From Dryococelus australis (Eukaryota; Arthropoda; Insecta; Phasmatodea; Phasmatidae), in assembly GCA_029891345.1 (NCBI GenBank), contig CM057009.1:90505416-90569415 (forward strand): DNA of 64,000 bases, written 5' to 3'. Numbering within the stretch: position 1 is the first letter of the stretch; every line of letters begins with the position of its first letter. A program made the position numbers and the translations under genes. This document shows, piece by piece, positions 1 to 11,914 of the stretch. A model generated the notes under the pieces. That model was not told where the DNA came from. It saw only the letters and a program-made list of their open reading frames with translations, and made no database searches.

Positions 1-1274
1 TCAACTGCTGTGATAACAATAGGTTGTTTAATTTGCCATAAAAAATTTACAGCAATAATCAGTTCTTGCCAGAATATCAGTGAATGATATTAATACATAT
101 TCCCTTCATTATTTTCACAGTTTTTTTTTTAAATAAGAGGTAGTAAGTTCTTGTTCGTTCTCATTAATTTAATGAAAGGGGGTGGAAAAAAATTTTCTGC
201 CAAGGAGCACCATTAGCTGAGTTGGCCCATGCCAGTGTGTTTACAACTGTGTTTTGTTGCTGTATTTTTAAATATTAAATTAGGTTTAATGATGACTAAT
301 ATCAGAGTACATAAAAGTACTGTTTCGACTTTAGAAAAATTAAATGCCAGTGAAAATGTAACTGTATTTTAATTCGTTATGATGAAGGTTTTTGGCCATC
401 AACATTAATACATTATTTGAATACATTTTCCTTCTTTTGTTATTTGTTTTCTGTAGCCATTTCTCTCTTATTTTTTCAATTGTGCAATGGACACTGCGTA
501 GTGAACAATGCATGCTAATTCCACAGCTACCGAAGCTCCAGTTAGTTTAGCATATTCCGCATGTCTGAGAAGGCTGTCAAGAAGGCAAGTTTCAAGCTAC
601 TGGAAACCATCATGCTTCCATGAGTTTACTATCCCAATTCACTGAACAATGCAAATTCAGAACTTTTGTGATTGGTCTGCAAAGATCTTCTAAGTCCAAA
701 CTTTATCACCCAATGGTAAAAGGATGAATCTATTGTTATCATAAATATGTAGGCCCAAAAATTATTTGTGATTTTCCATTGTATCTAGAAGTTATAAAAT
801 GAGTGAGGGAAAAAAAACTATCCAAAACTTCTGTATATTATGTGCATATCAACAGCAAAAAAATGTTTAACATTGCTAACCGGTCAGATATTGTTTATGC
901 TCACCCCTCGAAAAATTAACAAGAGAGCAGCGATAAACAGACACAGCTCAAAATGAAGTTGTTAGTAAGTGAAGAACTACCATAAAGTATATTTTACCAC
1001 TCCGCTTGCCTGACAATGTTCACATTCAGCATGGTGTTTCCAAATTGTTACTTATACCATGCATACATTAATCACCTAAGTATGAAATTACCAGCGCTTG
1101 GTATTATTCTCAAATCGAATGCCATACTTTAATAAAAGTCTCTTATCATTTCCAAAATGAGAAATTTTTCATATTCCTAAACTATATTTGCATTAATCTG
1201 AAAGATTATTTACATGCATCTTTATGGTTAATTTGATGCAAACCTCCAATGCATAGTTGGCTGCACACGGGCTT
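1..1274. other. AT-rich non-coding DNA
   Basis: No convincing reading frame, splice-bounded exon, terminal inverted repeat or tandem array was seen. Base composition matches the unique intron-like DNA elsewhere in the window. It may be upstream NOMO intron, but no exon proves that. Confidence 0.5.
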
Positions 1275-1294
1275 ACAAAGCAGTTGACTCTTAT

Positions 1295-1543
1295 TTAGAC
1301 TGCCGGGCAAGGCATCAGTAAATTTGTTTGATTTGTATCATGAAATGTAAAGTTTTGGAAACAAAACCATTCTCTTGGAAAGTCTCCCAATACTGAGTTG
1401 AACATATAGCATAGTGCCTTCATCCAACACCATGAGTCAGGCCCACAGTCCTGGGAAGGTAATGCTAAAACTGATACGTCATTATCTCCAGACAACCGCA
1501 GTTTACTCGCTGCCCCATCTCCTCCCCTTCCCCGGGTAGTCAA
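1295..1543 (-). CDS. unrecognised 82-codon open frame, doubtful
   Basis: This is a short open frame in a locally GC-richer island (about 1290-1640) that stands out from the AT-rich surroundings. The predicted peptide is rich in Cys, Trp and Phe, including the stretch DSWCWMKALCYMF. It has no family motif that I recognise, no signal peptide and no clear splice sites at either end. It could be a transposon fragment, a single exon on the minus strand, or chance. The island composition is the only reason to list it. Confidence 0.15.
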   Translation of the reverse strand: MTTRGRGGDGAASKLRLSGDNDVSVLALPSQDCGPDSWCWMKALCYMFNSVLGDFPREWFCFQNFTFHDTNQTNLLMPCPAV

Positions 1544-1639
1544 ACGGTCGGTGTATTACCAGTTTCATACATCTCAGGCAAAATGCTAGCTCGAGCAACT
1601 GCCAGTACCGCTGCACCATCTCTCGAGTGCAAAACAATT

Positions 1640-2399
1640 TAAATCTGAATTCCATTTAATCCTAATACAATATTCACCAGCAGAAACAACATATTCATGA
1701 GAAATATTTTTCGCCAAAATATAAACAAAACCATTCAAGCACAGAAGAAATATGTTTCATAGCACAAAATTGTAAAAATATTGGACATGGGAGAGCTTTA
1801 GAAGTCACACTTTTAACTACAATCAACTGGTACACCATTTTATTACACCATATATTGGGAAGTGGAATCTGATGTTACCACTTAATCTGTGATCATTATG
1901 TTTACAGCGATTATGTAAAAGAAGTACAAACATAGTGACTCTACGTTCTTTGAAAATAGGACTATTAAATAATTAAATAAAATTGCGTGAGAAACCTTTG
2001 AATCAACAGTAAAGTTTGAGTTTGAACTATCACTGCTGCTGTCCGAAAACTTAAACTGGATTTACTATATAAAAATGAAACCTTAAATTATGAAATTTGA
2101 TGTGTACAGAAGAATTGAAAGTGTAATCTTGTGTTGGTTTCCAATTGAACCTAGCAGGTAGTGTATAGAGTTGGGATTTCTTAAAGTGTTAAAAGACATA
2201 GTTAACATTTTATATCTTAAGTAAAACTTGTATGGCAGTGACCAATCAGAGCTGAGCAATCTGTGTTGTTGGCAGGATACTGTTATCTACAGTAATTTAA
2301 GCATAAAAATTATTAAAAGGCATGTGTACCCACATGTTTATGTTTACATTTGTTCACAAAAATGACAGTGTGACAAAACCTTTTAATTATACAGATATA
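1640..2399. other. AT-rich non-coding DNA
   Basis: No coding, RNA or transposon signature was seen. A short near-palindrome (core tgtccatt...aatggaca) follows at about 2409-2429, at the edge of the Tc1-like relic, and may be a remnant of its terminal repeat. Confidence 0.4.
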
Positions 2400-2960
2400 T
2401 ATGTCAAGATGTCCATTAATCAATGGACATTTATAGTAAAAACTAACCAAGCGCTGATAATGATGTCAGTAAGATGTAGGTTCACCGTCCATCATTATTA
2501 TAGCCTCCACTCCTTGGAGTATTTTTTCCAGTTTGAAGTAGGTGTTTCCAGGAATTTGCTTACATTCCTCTTTCAGCATGAGCAACAGTTCTGTGTTGTC
2601 TTTTGGACAGTTTTGTTTGGCTTTCGATCAGGTAGTCTGTAGTGTAGATGTTTAGTGGAGTTTAGATCGGGACTTGGGGCTACCCATTTGACTTTTCATT
2701 CTTTTCCTGAAACCATGTTGTTGTTGTTTTTCTTCATGGACAGATGCATCGTTGTGCTGAAATAGAACTTAACCAATTCCAAATTGTTGCCCCAATATTG
2801 GTAACACTGAATTGTCCAAAACTGCTATGTAGGCTTATGGGCTGCAGGGTATCCATGGAATTGAAAGGCTACCACATGTTGGGGGGATGGTACAATCACT
2901 TTTCCGATTGAAAGTCTGCAGCCAACGTTCGTTGTGAAGCCTTATGTTTTATTTTTGTTA
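2400..2960 (-). pseudogene. Tc1-like transposase relic (C-terminal part)
   Basis: Read on the minus strand in shifting frames, this resembles the end of a Tc1-type DD34E transposase. A decayed HNDASVHE stretch occupies the place of the usual QQDNAPCH block that carries the second aspartate. It is followed by a degraded PKSRSKLH in place of the proline-rich SPDLNPIE block. A frame then reads LLMLKEECKQIPG and ends in GVEAIIMMDGEPTSY and a stop, matching the family's terminal 'MPRR..AVI...G..T.Y' pattern. Several stops and frameshifts show it is dead. The N-terminal helix-turn-helix half was not found. Confidence 0.55.
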
Positions 2961-3615
2961 CAAAGATGTAATGTACTAATAATATAAACAAGATCACTTA
3001 ATAGAAACATGCAGATTTATTAACACAGTTCATACAATAACAGAAAGTCATGTGTTGAAACCAGTAGTTTGAAAAGAATATACATACTCTCATAAGACTT
3101 AACAGATATACTATGAGTAGGCACTCGCTGCCAACAACGATACAACACAGTGCAGAAGAGTTGCCCTGAATGTAGGGTGCCAAAATTATGAAAATAGCAG
3201 AGCTAAGTGAATACCCTTAATTTCCGCCCGATTAATGTGTACACCAAACTGGAAAAAGTTTGCTTATAAGCACCATTCTGACATAAATAAACTTGTGATT
3301 ATAGCACCTGTATATGATTACCATATTCAGTTTACAGCATCATACACATACATACACCATGCATGTATCTAGCACTGCTAACAATCAATAAACAATGTCT
3401 TGAAAAATGAACAAAGTGTCGCCAATAGCCAGGGCCAAATAACATCGCCCTAATCAAAGCCCCCAATGATCAACTGCATCACAGATGATGAGAATGAGCA
3501 AGATGAGCAGATGTTACCTTAAACATAAATTACGTAGTACATGGCAGGTAGAGTTCAGTTGTGGCAGTCTATAATATGCATTAAATTATACAAGATCATG
3601 AATACGTGTGCCTGG
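2961..3615. other. AT-rich non-coding DNA left of the LTR element
   Basis: Nothing recognisable is coded here. The short open frames are uninformative and lack splice context. The segment ends at the left boundary of the LTR element. Confidence 0.4.
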
Positions 3616-4290
3616 TGTAGCATTCGCCCTTTCCTTAACTCCTAATAAAGCACTTCTTCTGTATCTCTGCAGCTCAGTCCTTACTGACAACAGTTATTTT
3701 CAATACCTTATTATATATCACTTTAGGAATGGGAGACCTACCGGGGGGGGGGGGGGTGGTTAAGTAGCTGTCGATGGTTAAACCAATGAGTAAGTATCCT
3801 TTATGCAAAACACGTTTATTATAACACTCACTATACTTGAACTTTATACTGAACAATAAACATCTATTACTTTACTTCGGTATTCTCAGTCACTTATAAC
3901 AATTAACACAAGATGAAGTTAATCACTAACATTGCCAGAATATTAACAGTTATTATATTGCTAATGGGGCCTCGAGATCTAGGATGTCACCATACCGCCT
4001 AGCTGAAGTTATGCTTGCCATAAACTGTAGAAAGGTAGGATGCAGTGCTGCCCAGAGCTCCTCCAGACCCTGGTATTAAGTTGACCTCGTTTTCGTGCTT
4101 CTCCGACACTACACGTCGTCACTTCTCGATCACAATCTCAAGTCTGGGGGGGTGGGGGTAAGGCATGCTAAGCTTTTATAGACAGGTAGCAGTGGGTCAA
4201 TCAAAGTTTGTTGTACAAACAGGGGGCTTGCAAGGAATTTATAATGCATGCTACCTTAGTGTGTCGTATGCGCCCCCCTAGTGTCTGCCA
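3616..4290 (-). repeat. 3' LTR (left copy) of the envelope-bearing element
   Basis: It begins TGTAGC and ends GCCA on the + strand, so it reads TG...CA on the element's own strand. It aligns along its whole length with 11915-12592, and similarity stops abruptly at both edges, which sets the boundaries. Shared landmarks include cagctcagtccttactgac and ggcctcgagatctagga-type blocks. A poly-G run (3743-3756) is unique to this copy and presumably expanded after insertion. Confidence 0.85.
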
Positions 4291-4423
4291 CATTACCCCC
4301 AGGTCGAAATAGCAGTCCGTCCCGGCTGCTGTGGGTTAGGTCGCCAGTGCAAGTCATCCTTGGAAGGCAGGGTTGAAATGGTAGGGCCGAGGAGTTTAGG
4401 CACAAACCTCGACTTGTAGGCGC

Positions 4424-4712
4424 TTGGTGGCATACACAATTATACATGATGGCAGTGTCGCAGATGAAATACTAAAGCAGAGGCACCATTTTGACAAAGA
4501 GTTTGAACTGAATTGGAAATTGTTGATAAATGGCAAGGTAGGGGAAATGTATGAATCTTACCTTGATCATAAAACAACGTTTGAAAATTTAAAAGATTTG
4601 AACATAGTAAAAATGCTTAACATTGTATAGCGAGACCACGGGATAGAGGGAGGTACATCCATTGCCATATTTAACATTAAAAAGCCCCCAAAGACTAGGC
4701 AGTGGATATAGG
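4424..4712 (+). pseudogene. unidentified protein relic, antisense to the LTR element
   Basis: A single + strand frame reads through about 96 codons with one internal stop (4628-4630) and another at 4711. Recognisable-looking protein sequence continues past the internal stop (RDHGIEGGTSIAIFNIKK, then PPKTRQWI), so this looks like a decayed gene rather than chance. The upstream part is charged and helical, with HHFDKEFELNWKLLINGKVG and YLDHKTTFENLKDL. I do not recognise the family. It lies between the 3' LTR and env, antisense to both, where an errantivirus should have almost nothing. It could be an inserted element or a hitch-hiked gene. Confidence 0.4.
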
Positions 4713-5368
4713 TAAGAGGAAATTGAAATTTTTATGCACTCTTGTGTACTAGTTTACTCAACAACGTGCTAGGAAGTTACCAACTTGTACAATTGTTAAG
4801 ATTTTGTTGTATGTGCCAGCTAACTAAAAATGGAATTGAAACTTTATAATTGGTACTGATTAAAATACTAGACACAGTTATTAAGAAAGCAATGTTAAAC
4901 TGAAAAGGGGAAACTTGGATTCTAGGTATTGTACTACCTTTAGGAAAGGTAGTGTTTGCACGCCAAAGTTGGCTGTGCTGCATGGGCACACCATGTTTTG
5001 TCAAGTACTGCACAACGATATTACTACTGAGCGGGCAGCTTGCCGTCTGGCGGCGTGTTACTGTTTTTGCAACTTCAACATTACTTACTCACTCATCAGA
5101 ATGGTTAATGAAACCTTATACAGATAAGTACAGGATATACATATACATTAATAACACCTTTTCATTACACTAAACATAATTCAATTATTGGTGATGTTGT
5201 TTGCCATTAGTCCCATACGGGAAGCAATAACCTTGTTAGAAGACTATTTGAAGAACAATTCAAAGTTAACACGTAGAGGGAAACTTAATCTCAGATGTGA
5301 CAAAATATTTACAATTTTAAGGGCTATAAATAGGAACACTAGAGTTATAAGAGACATTGACTTCTCTC

Positions 5369-5400
<32 letters not shown>

Positions 5401-6479
5401 CTCTATATATTTTATATATATATATATACACACACACAAGGGCCCCCCCCCCCCCCCCAATTTGCTCGTTGGTAGTGTTTTTGCACTTTTTGACGCACCA
5501 TGTCTTTGGATAAGTTTGTTGCACTTTAACTAACGCACACTTTGAAGTTCATGTAGAATGTCTTTCACTGAACTTTAATACACTGTTTTTGTGTTTGTGT
5601 GGACTTTGATATATGTCACCTTGGTAGTCACATCACAGAAATAGTGTCTTTACAAAGAGTTCCATACTATTATTTCATTTATAGCATATTAAGGTAATAA
5701 AACATTATAAACCTGTGCTTAAAGGTACTGAAATTATTCAACATAGTTATGTACTAGATTTGATATATATATATATAAAACTAGAGAATATCCTATATAC
5801 ATCTATTAATACAATCTTAATTTAATGAGAGCTCTCTTAAATCTACAACTTGGTAAGGTTTTTAATTGTTTCACATAGTACATATATTTAAAAGATAAGA
5901 TAGAGGTTGTAAATGCTTCTTAATAATTATTTGTGATACTGGATTACTAAGTACCTAACCTTAAAATTTAAACCTTAAAGTTTGAAGAAAAACATCAGTA
6001 CATATAGGGATACTAGGAAATAAATGATTGGTTACACAAGAGAAATATAAATACTGATTCAATATCTACACATATGTATATATGCCTTCAAGAGGCTATC
6101 ATAGTATCAATTTAGGTTACTTTCAATTGAAATGCCTTAATTTGGCATGACGTATTCATAAAACCTCATAAATCAATCAAGTAGTAAACTTGCTATTACA
6201 AGGCGTCACAATTTAACCTTGTGTTGTGACACATACTTTACTTGTAAAGACCCAGTGGTCTTATACTAAAATTTACTCATCATATGCAAAAATATGTTCC
6301 TGATGGGAACTAATTAATGGTATTCCTTAGATACTAGGAAAACGTGTTCCATTTGGCAAACAATACTTTAAGTAATTATAAGGCCATATCTCCAAGCCCT
6401 ATTTATAGGAGTGTAGTGCAATACTGTATAATTATATAAGCATGTTTATCTACAGGTTAGACGAAAGCACTGGGGTTGT
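4713..6479. other. AT-rich non-coding interval between env and the 3' LTR
   Basis: A compound simple repeat sits at 5362-5458: (CT)n, then (TA)n, (AC)n and 16 C. Just before it, a + strand frame at about 5188-5370 gives a charged helical peptide (EAITLLEDYLKNNSKLTRRG) that may belong to the same unidentified inserted sequence as 4424-4712. The rest is AT-rich DNA with no assignable content. Confidence 0.4.
5362..5458. repeat. compound microsatellite (CT)n-(TA)n-(AC)n-C16
   Basis: Direct reading shows a CT-rich tract from 5362 to about 5402, a TA tract to about 5428, a short AC tract to about 5438, and C at 5443-5458. Confidence 0.95.
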
Positions 6480-8236
6480 TTAAGTAGGAGTTTGTAGGCG
6501 TGTCAATATTATTGAAAAGTTGAGGAGTTTGACATACAGGGCGACCACTGTAAATAAGAAGAGAACTATAATGGCCATTGAAATGTAGTCAATATGTAGA
6601 GGGTCTAAATCAGAAAACAGTTTGTTTTCTCTGAACTTACCATATCTGTACTCTGAATGAAATTCTGGCAAAACTGGCAACAGCATATGATTTATTTGCA
6701 GATTTGTGTCAAGCACTGAACTAGTGTTGGAAAACTGTATCCTAGCTCTGAGTGTTAGTTGTTCCAAATGGAATGAGTGCTGCTTTAACCAGTGTACCGG
6801 CATCACAGTCTGCTGGAGAGGTACATTATGTGCTCACACATCACATAAGTGTGTAGTCTCTACTACTATTTGGTCTTGTGTGGCATCATGACAGCCACAT
6901 GGCACATGTAGTTCAGCAGTACCCAATTTGTAGTTCTGTATGTCGGCATTGAGAGAGCTATTTTGAACATCTTAAAACAGCACCCTCAGGGGGGTTGGTA
7001 AATGCATACTGGTGGGGAAGAATGGGGTGGATTGAAAACCAGTTGTCATGAGAACAATGAAATTTGCATGTAGAGAACAATTCTTTGGCATCTGACAGCT
7101 GAATGGCTGCTTTAATAAAGTTTAAATTTTCGCATGTTAGTGATTCCTTGGGGATGGCTATAACGTTTGGGGACATGTCAGGTGATGGTGGTATAGCTTT
7201 GACAACACCCTTATTGGGATCAATGGCCACAATGGTAGATGGAATGTGAATTTTGCATGTAAGATTGTCGTAACAATAGGGAACTAGAATTACTTTATAA
7301 ATCTGCCAGTTTGAGTGGATACGAACGACAGGTATCTGTAATTTTATTACAACTATGTACTTGTAAAACTACATTCAGTCAAGTTGTTGGTGTAGTATTT
7401 GATTAAATCTTTCATGTCAATACTGAAAGTAAGGTTCATATGGTTAAATTCTACCTCCAAGTTATTTAAATCATGAATCAACTGTGACTTGTTTACGGCA
7501 CTTAATAGTAGTCAACGGATGTGGCAAGAGTGTATATAAGTTTGCATCAACTCCTCAATAATGACATTATTTATTAATTACAGAATGCTTGTAGATAAGT
7601 GAGTGAATTGTAGCTCAAGGTTATTTAAATTGCTTAAGGCTGACTTTTGGTTATGCAAAATATCTGATAGACCGTTAATGGTCTTTGAAAGAGAATTAAC
7701 TTTGTCTGTGACTTTATGTTCTATCTGGTTTTATCACCTTAAGGGTGATATTAAGTGTGTTGTTTGTAAAGTGAATGTTGTCAGTGAGTTTGTGTATTTG
7801 GTTATCAAGTTGGGCATCATTATTGAGCAATGCCCACAAGTGCTTGTTCGTGAGCATATTGCAGCACCACGTGCCAATGCCGCAGAGGACATGGGTTCCT
7901 CTCTTCTGGTGAAAGCGAGTACTGACGTCATCCAAGAACTCGCAAGAACTCCACGCTCCACTGCCTGTAAATAATCATATAAAACTTTGCCATTCTGGCA
8001 CGAGGTTGATGTGCGATTTGCACATACAACATGCAAGTACTGGTCCAAACTCTCATGGTTCTGTGGAAAATTCGATGGGATTGTATATATGAGGGGTAAA
8101 CTATCCTTGTATATGAAGTCAACTGCTGGGGGTGTCCAGTAAATTCCAGCATGTACGCGATATGAGGCCGGCAGTGTCAGAACAGCTGGAAGGAGTACAC
8201 AAAGGGGTGCTATGAGATTGACAGGGCATTGATTGG
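6480..8236 (-). pseudogene. env: envelope glycoprotein relic of the LTR element (errantivirus/baculovirus-F-like architecture)
   Basis: Read on the minus strand, a hydrophobic signal-like segment (around 8160-8230) leads into a cysteine-containing ectodomain. A dibasic furin-like site (QKRG, near 7900) is followed by a Gly/hydrophobic stretch and then an asparagine-rich amphipathic region (about 7714-7880) consistent with a fusion subunit. Further ectodomain lies at 6958-7230. The C-terminal part (6480-6806) ends with a clear membrane-spanning segment (ISMAIIVLFLFTVVALYV) and a short tail before a stop at 6480. Stops and frame changes separate these blocks, so no intact protein is encoded. 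The start is uncertain because this gene is usually expressed from a spliced RNA. The family call is inferred from architecture and position after integrase, not from a search. Confidence 0.6.
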
Positions 8237-8784
8237 AGTGGGCTCCTCACTCCTTGCCTCTAAGGCGGCCACCTGTTGGATTTGTTATAGCAATCACAGC
8301 ACGCCTGCGTGGAGTGTGGCTCATGGTCATGCGCACCTGTGCAGAACGTGGCTCGTAGTCGCGCAGGGCTGCCAATGGTGTCGTGCAGAGGTAGCAGCTC
8401 ATTGTAGCTGCTGTTGCGGCACTGCACGTGGTGTGAGGTTGGCAGGCGTGACTCCCCTCTCCACGCGGTGGGTGTGCTGCAAAAGCTTCGTGGCTTGGCA
8501 GCTGCAAGGAAGTCCGGCTGATGCCTTGCGTTGCCTGCTCCATGCTACGTGTATATTTGCTGAGACCAGGGAGTCATCAGCACACTCCCAGGTGTGGTGT
8601 GAATAGGCGGTTTGCAACTGCTTGGACTGCTCACTTATTGGCACATGTCAGTTCATTCATCCAGAAAGATAACGTAATATAATGTAACACATTTAAAGAA
8701 ACAAGTTAACCACAGATCATATTCATCTTGAAAACTAAGTACGACAAAGTACAATAAATTAATGTACAAAAGTAGGTTTTTTTG
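8237..8784. other. spacer between integrase and env, GC-rich patch
   Basis: About 8220-8600 is markedly richer in G and C than the rest of the element. Open frames on both strands there show no recognisable motif. It may be the leader region before env, or a foreign insertion. Confidence 0.35.
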
Positions 8785-9947
8785 TGGCACGTGCGCACTG
8801 TATCATATTTTGGTGGCCCAGTTTTGTTGGTTGTAATACGTATTGTTGATTCACCTAATATGTCAACAACTTGGAAGGGCCCTTGATAGCTATGAGTGAG
8901 TGCCTTCTGACGGCCTCTGTTTCGTACCCAGACGTAATTATTGATATGGATTGTACTTTTTTTATGAGACCAGTTGAACTGATTGGTCTGACTTTATTGG
9001 GCATGAATTAAGTTTAGTTTGGCAGTTTCAGTTTTGCATAATCTTTTGGCACCAATCGGGCGCTCGGGGCGAGTGTTGGCTTGCAACCACTTGCGCCGGT
9101 CGGGCAGCTTCTACCCCATGCAACAGATAAAAGGGAGTGAATGTAGTCATAGTATTAATACTGGTCTTATAATTGAAGGAAATTAAATCTACATACAAGT
9201 CCCAGTTAGCTTGATCTGTGTTTGCGCACGCAGTGAGTTGTTCCCCAATTATGTGATTCGAAGCTTCTACCAATTATGCAGTTCGAAGCTTCTACAAGCC
9301 CGTTACATCTCGGATTGTAGGCTGTAGACATTAATTTTTTAATGCCTAGAGATTGTAAGAGAGGACTAACCAATTTATTTTGAAAACTTGTGCTTCTGTC
9401 GGTTAAAATTTGTTCAGGACAACCAAATTGGAGAATGACTTGTTTAATAAAGTCTGCACAAGTGGCGGCATCAATAGAGGGAACAGTCTTAGCAATGACA
9501 TAGCGAGTAGCATACTCAGTCATGACTAGAATATATTTGTTTTTGCGGATAGTCGTGGGGAGGGGCCCCTTTAGCATCTAATGCCAATGTCTTTAAAAGT
9601 GGCTGGGGTGGGATTGAGGTCATCTGCCCCATCGGTTTAGAATTATTGGCCTTAGTTTTTTGATAAATAGGACATGATTTTACATACTTTTTTACATTTG
9701 CGTTCATGTTATCCCAATAATATGATTGCCTAATTTTTTCAAGGGTTTTGAGAGTGCCAAAATGCCCTCTGCTGAATATTGCATCATGATGGGCTTGTAT
9801 AATTTCATTGACATATATTTCTGGAACAAGAGTCAGCTTGGATGGGCCTTGAGGTGTATTAATCTTTAAAAATATTTCACCATTTGCTGTAATCTCATAT
9901 CCACGGCTCAAACGACGGTACCTAGCATCGGCCTGATCTGGATTCAA
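8785..9947 (-). pseudogene. retroelement integrase relic
   Basis: Read on the minus strand, the order is: an H2C2 zinc-binding module (HHDAIFSRGHFG, then SCPIYQK, with the last Cys of CPxC replaced by Tyr), the catalytic core, and a basic C-terminal domain (RQKALTHSYQGPFQVVD). The core keeps the acidic triad: Asp in LALDAKG, Asp in ILTDRSTSF and Glu in NGLVEASN. A frameshift near 9565 separates zinc finger and core. A short tandem duplication near 9250-9300 repeats the EASNxIIG codons and breaks the frame after the glutamate. The integrase would insert the cDNA into host DNA; this copy cannot be translated in one frame. Confidence 0.8.
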
Positions 9948-11099
9948 TAATGCTAATTTGAGCTTTTTGATGTTAGGGTCACGATCGTATTCATGTACAA
10001 AAGGGGATGTATTAACAGTGATGGGCCATAAGTAAAAATTGAATCATCGTCAATTTTTGTGTGTGTATACAGGTCAAAATGCAGTATTTCAGACTTATTA
10101 ACAATAAGTATTTTACATTTCCGCACAGGGTTAATACAAGTAGTTTCTATTCTAGGTGAGGGGTGCTATTTTCTTTAACTACTTGAACATTGACCGGATA
10201 CAAAGTTGTAGTAATTTTGCAGATTGCAGACATTGGGAAGATATCTTTGTTCGTTAGCGGCTTAGCTATTCAATCTCTATATTGCTCTTGGTATTGTGAT
10301 TTGAAGTAGTGTTTAATGTCATCCCAATGGCTTTTGGTGTATTTGGCAATGGTGATTCTAAGTTGGTCCACCTTATTTGTGTCTTGTCGTCCACCTTATT
10401 TGTGTCCTGTAAGAGGGCTTCCGCTAACGCTGTATAAAGTGAGGTGCATGTCAACATATTTTCTTTAACTGCATAAGGGGTGTCGTTAACTGTAACTACG
10501 TGTTTGCACTTGAGGGTCAGTTGTGATTCTGCTTAAGGCATTGGGGAAGGTGTTGTGTTTACCTCGTACAATATGTGCTTCAAAGTCATACTCATTGAGC
10601 GCTATTGCCATTTTCTATATTTGGATATTGTGCTCCGCCATAGAGCGTAGGTATCGCAGGCTCACATGATCCATTTCAATTTTAAATCGCCTACTATATA
10701 GATACTGTCAGAAGTGGTTACAAAGTTATTTAATAGCCCCAAGTTCTCTCTCTGTAGTATTCCAGCACAATTCCTGATCTGAAAGTTTTTCAACACAAAA
10801 GCAATAATAGAGCGTTGTTTCGATTGTGGGTCTACCTGTAAGAGTGCTCTGCCGATTGCTTAATTACTCGCATCGCAAGCCAGAACAATTAATTTATCCT
10901 CATCCAATCTTTGTAATACAGGGGCTTGTAAAATAGCTATTTTTAAATTAATAAATGCCTCCTGATGGACCTTTGCCCACTTAAATGGTATATTATGTTT
11001 AGTCAATGCAATAAGTGGCTGTGCTAGTATTGCATAGTTAATGATATAGTGTCGCAAATACGATGTCATGCCGAGGAAAGTACGAAGTTGCTTTTAATA
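9948..11099 (-). pseudogene. RT C-terminal connection and RNase H relic
   Basis: An open stretch at 10860-11069 reads SYLRHYIINYAILAQPLIAL and then PFKWAKVHQEAFINLK, the standard gypsy connection between RT and RNase H, ending in ACDASN with the first RNase H aspartate. Downstream frames continue the RNase H-like fold and finish with a degraded FPNALSRI block (family: ..ADALSR). About 9950-10560 is a linker toward integrase with no motif of its own. A short direct repeat (caccttatttgtgtcctg-like, around 10370-10407) lies within it. Confidence 0.7.
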
Positions 11100-11725
11100 T
11101 GCCGGAGGGGCCATTTTTTCTATAGCTGAGACTTTATCAGGGTCGGTCGAAATACTGTTAGGGGTAATTATGTGACCTAGTACTTTTACAGTTTGTTCAA
11201 TAAAGGTGCTTTTTTTTTTTGTGTTTACTTTCACATTGAACATGCGTAAATGCTCAAAGACTTTTTGTATGTTAGATGTTCGTCAAAAGTGTTTCCCAGA
11301 GTAAAAATATTGTCTATATAGGCTATTGCCGCTGTCCTTCTAAGGGGACCTAATAGCTTATTAATAAACGTTTGAAAATATTGTGGGGATGTGCTGAGCC
11401 CCATTGGCATTTATTTATATTGAAATAAACCAATACCATAAATCGTGAATGCCAATTTAAAACGATCCTGTTCCCTGACGAGGATACTAAAAAAACCTGA
11501 GAATAAATCCAAACTTGTTGTGTAGAGGGAATTTGCAGGGCATTCAAAATGTCTTCTGTCCTCAGTAATGGATACTGTACCCTAGTTAGATGCTGATTTA
11601 ATTTTCTAAAATTCTGTTAAAAATCTTAAGCCTCCACTCTTCTTAGAAATAACCAAACTTGGCGCAGAATAGGGTGAGTCCGCTTCCTGAATAATGGACT
11701 TAATATTAAACTGAAAGCACAAGAA
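11100..11725 (-). pseudogene. reverse transcriptase relic
   Basis: On the minus strand the RT motifs appear in order. ADSPYSAPSLVISKKSGGLR is the fingers block. STTSLDLFSGFF holds the first catalytic Asp region. YGIGLFQYK-stop-MPMGLSTSPQYFQTF is the MPFGL block, and AYIDNIF stands where the family has YxDD. The second Asp of the active site has become Asn, and at least two stops and one frameshift are present, so the enzyme is dead. There is nothing upstream for gag or protease. Confidence 0.8.
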
Positions 11726-11895
11726 AATATTAGAGCAAGATGGGAAGACATTAGTCTGTAGTGAATTATGTCTATGCACATCATGGTTGGCCGGAAGCGC
11801 TGCCGCGTGTCTTTCTAGCTGCGTTCAATTTTCTACACAAAGCGCAAGTGAATTTTCTAAATAAAGTGAGCGTACTCGCGTAAGCGCAAGGTGGA
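11726..11895 (-). other. leader remnant; site of the gag-protease deletion
   Basis: Only about 170 bp lies between the 5' LTR/primer site and the first RT motif, where an intact element would have more than 1.5 kb of gag and protease. The sequence just before RT (tgctttcag on the minus strand) resembles a splice acceptor, so the loss might reflect reverse transcription of a spliced RNA or simple deletion. Confidence 0.45.
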
Positions 11896-11913
11896 TCGTG
11901 AGGCGCTCCACCA
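11896..11913 (-). promoter_or_regulatory. candidate primer binding site
   Basis: One base inside the 5' LTR, the minus strand reads TGGTGGAGCGCCTCACGA. A tRNA primer site must begin with TGG (complement of the CCA tail), and this position is exactly where it should be. I could not assign the tRNA. Confidence 0.4.
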
Positions 11914-11914
11914 G

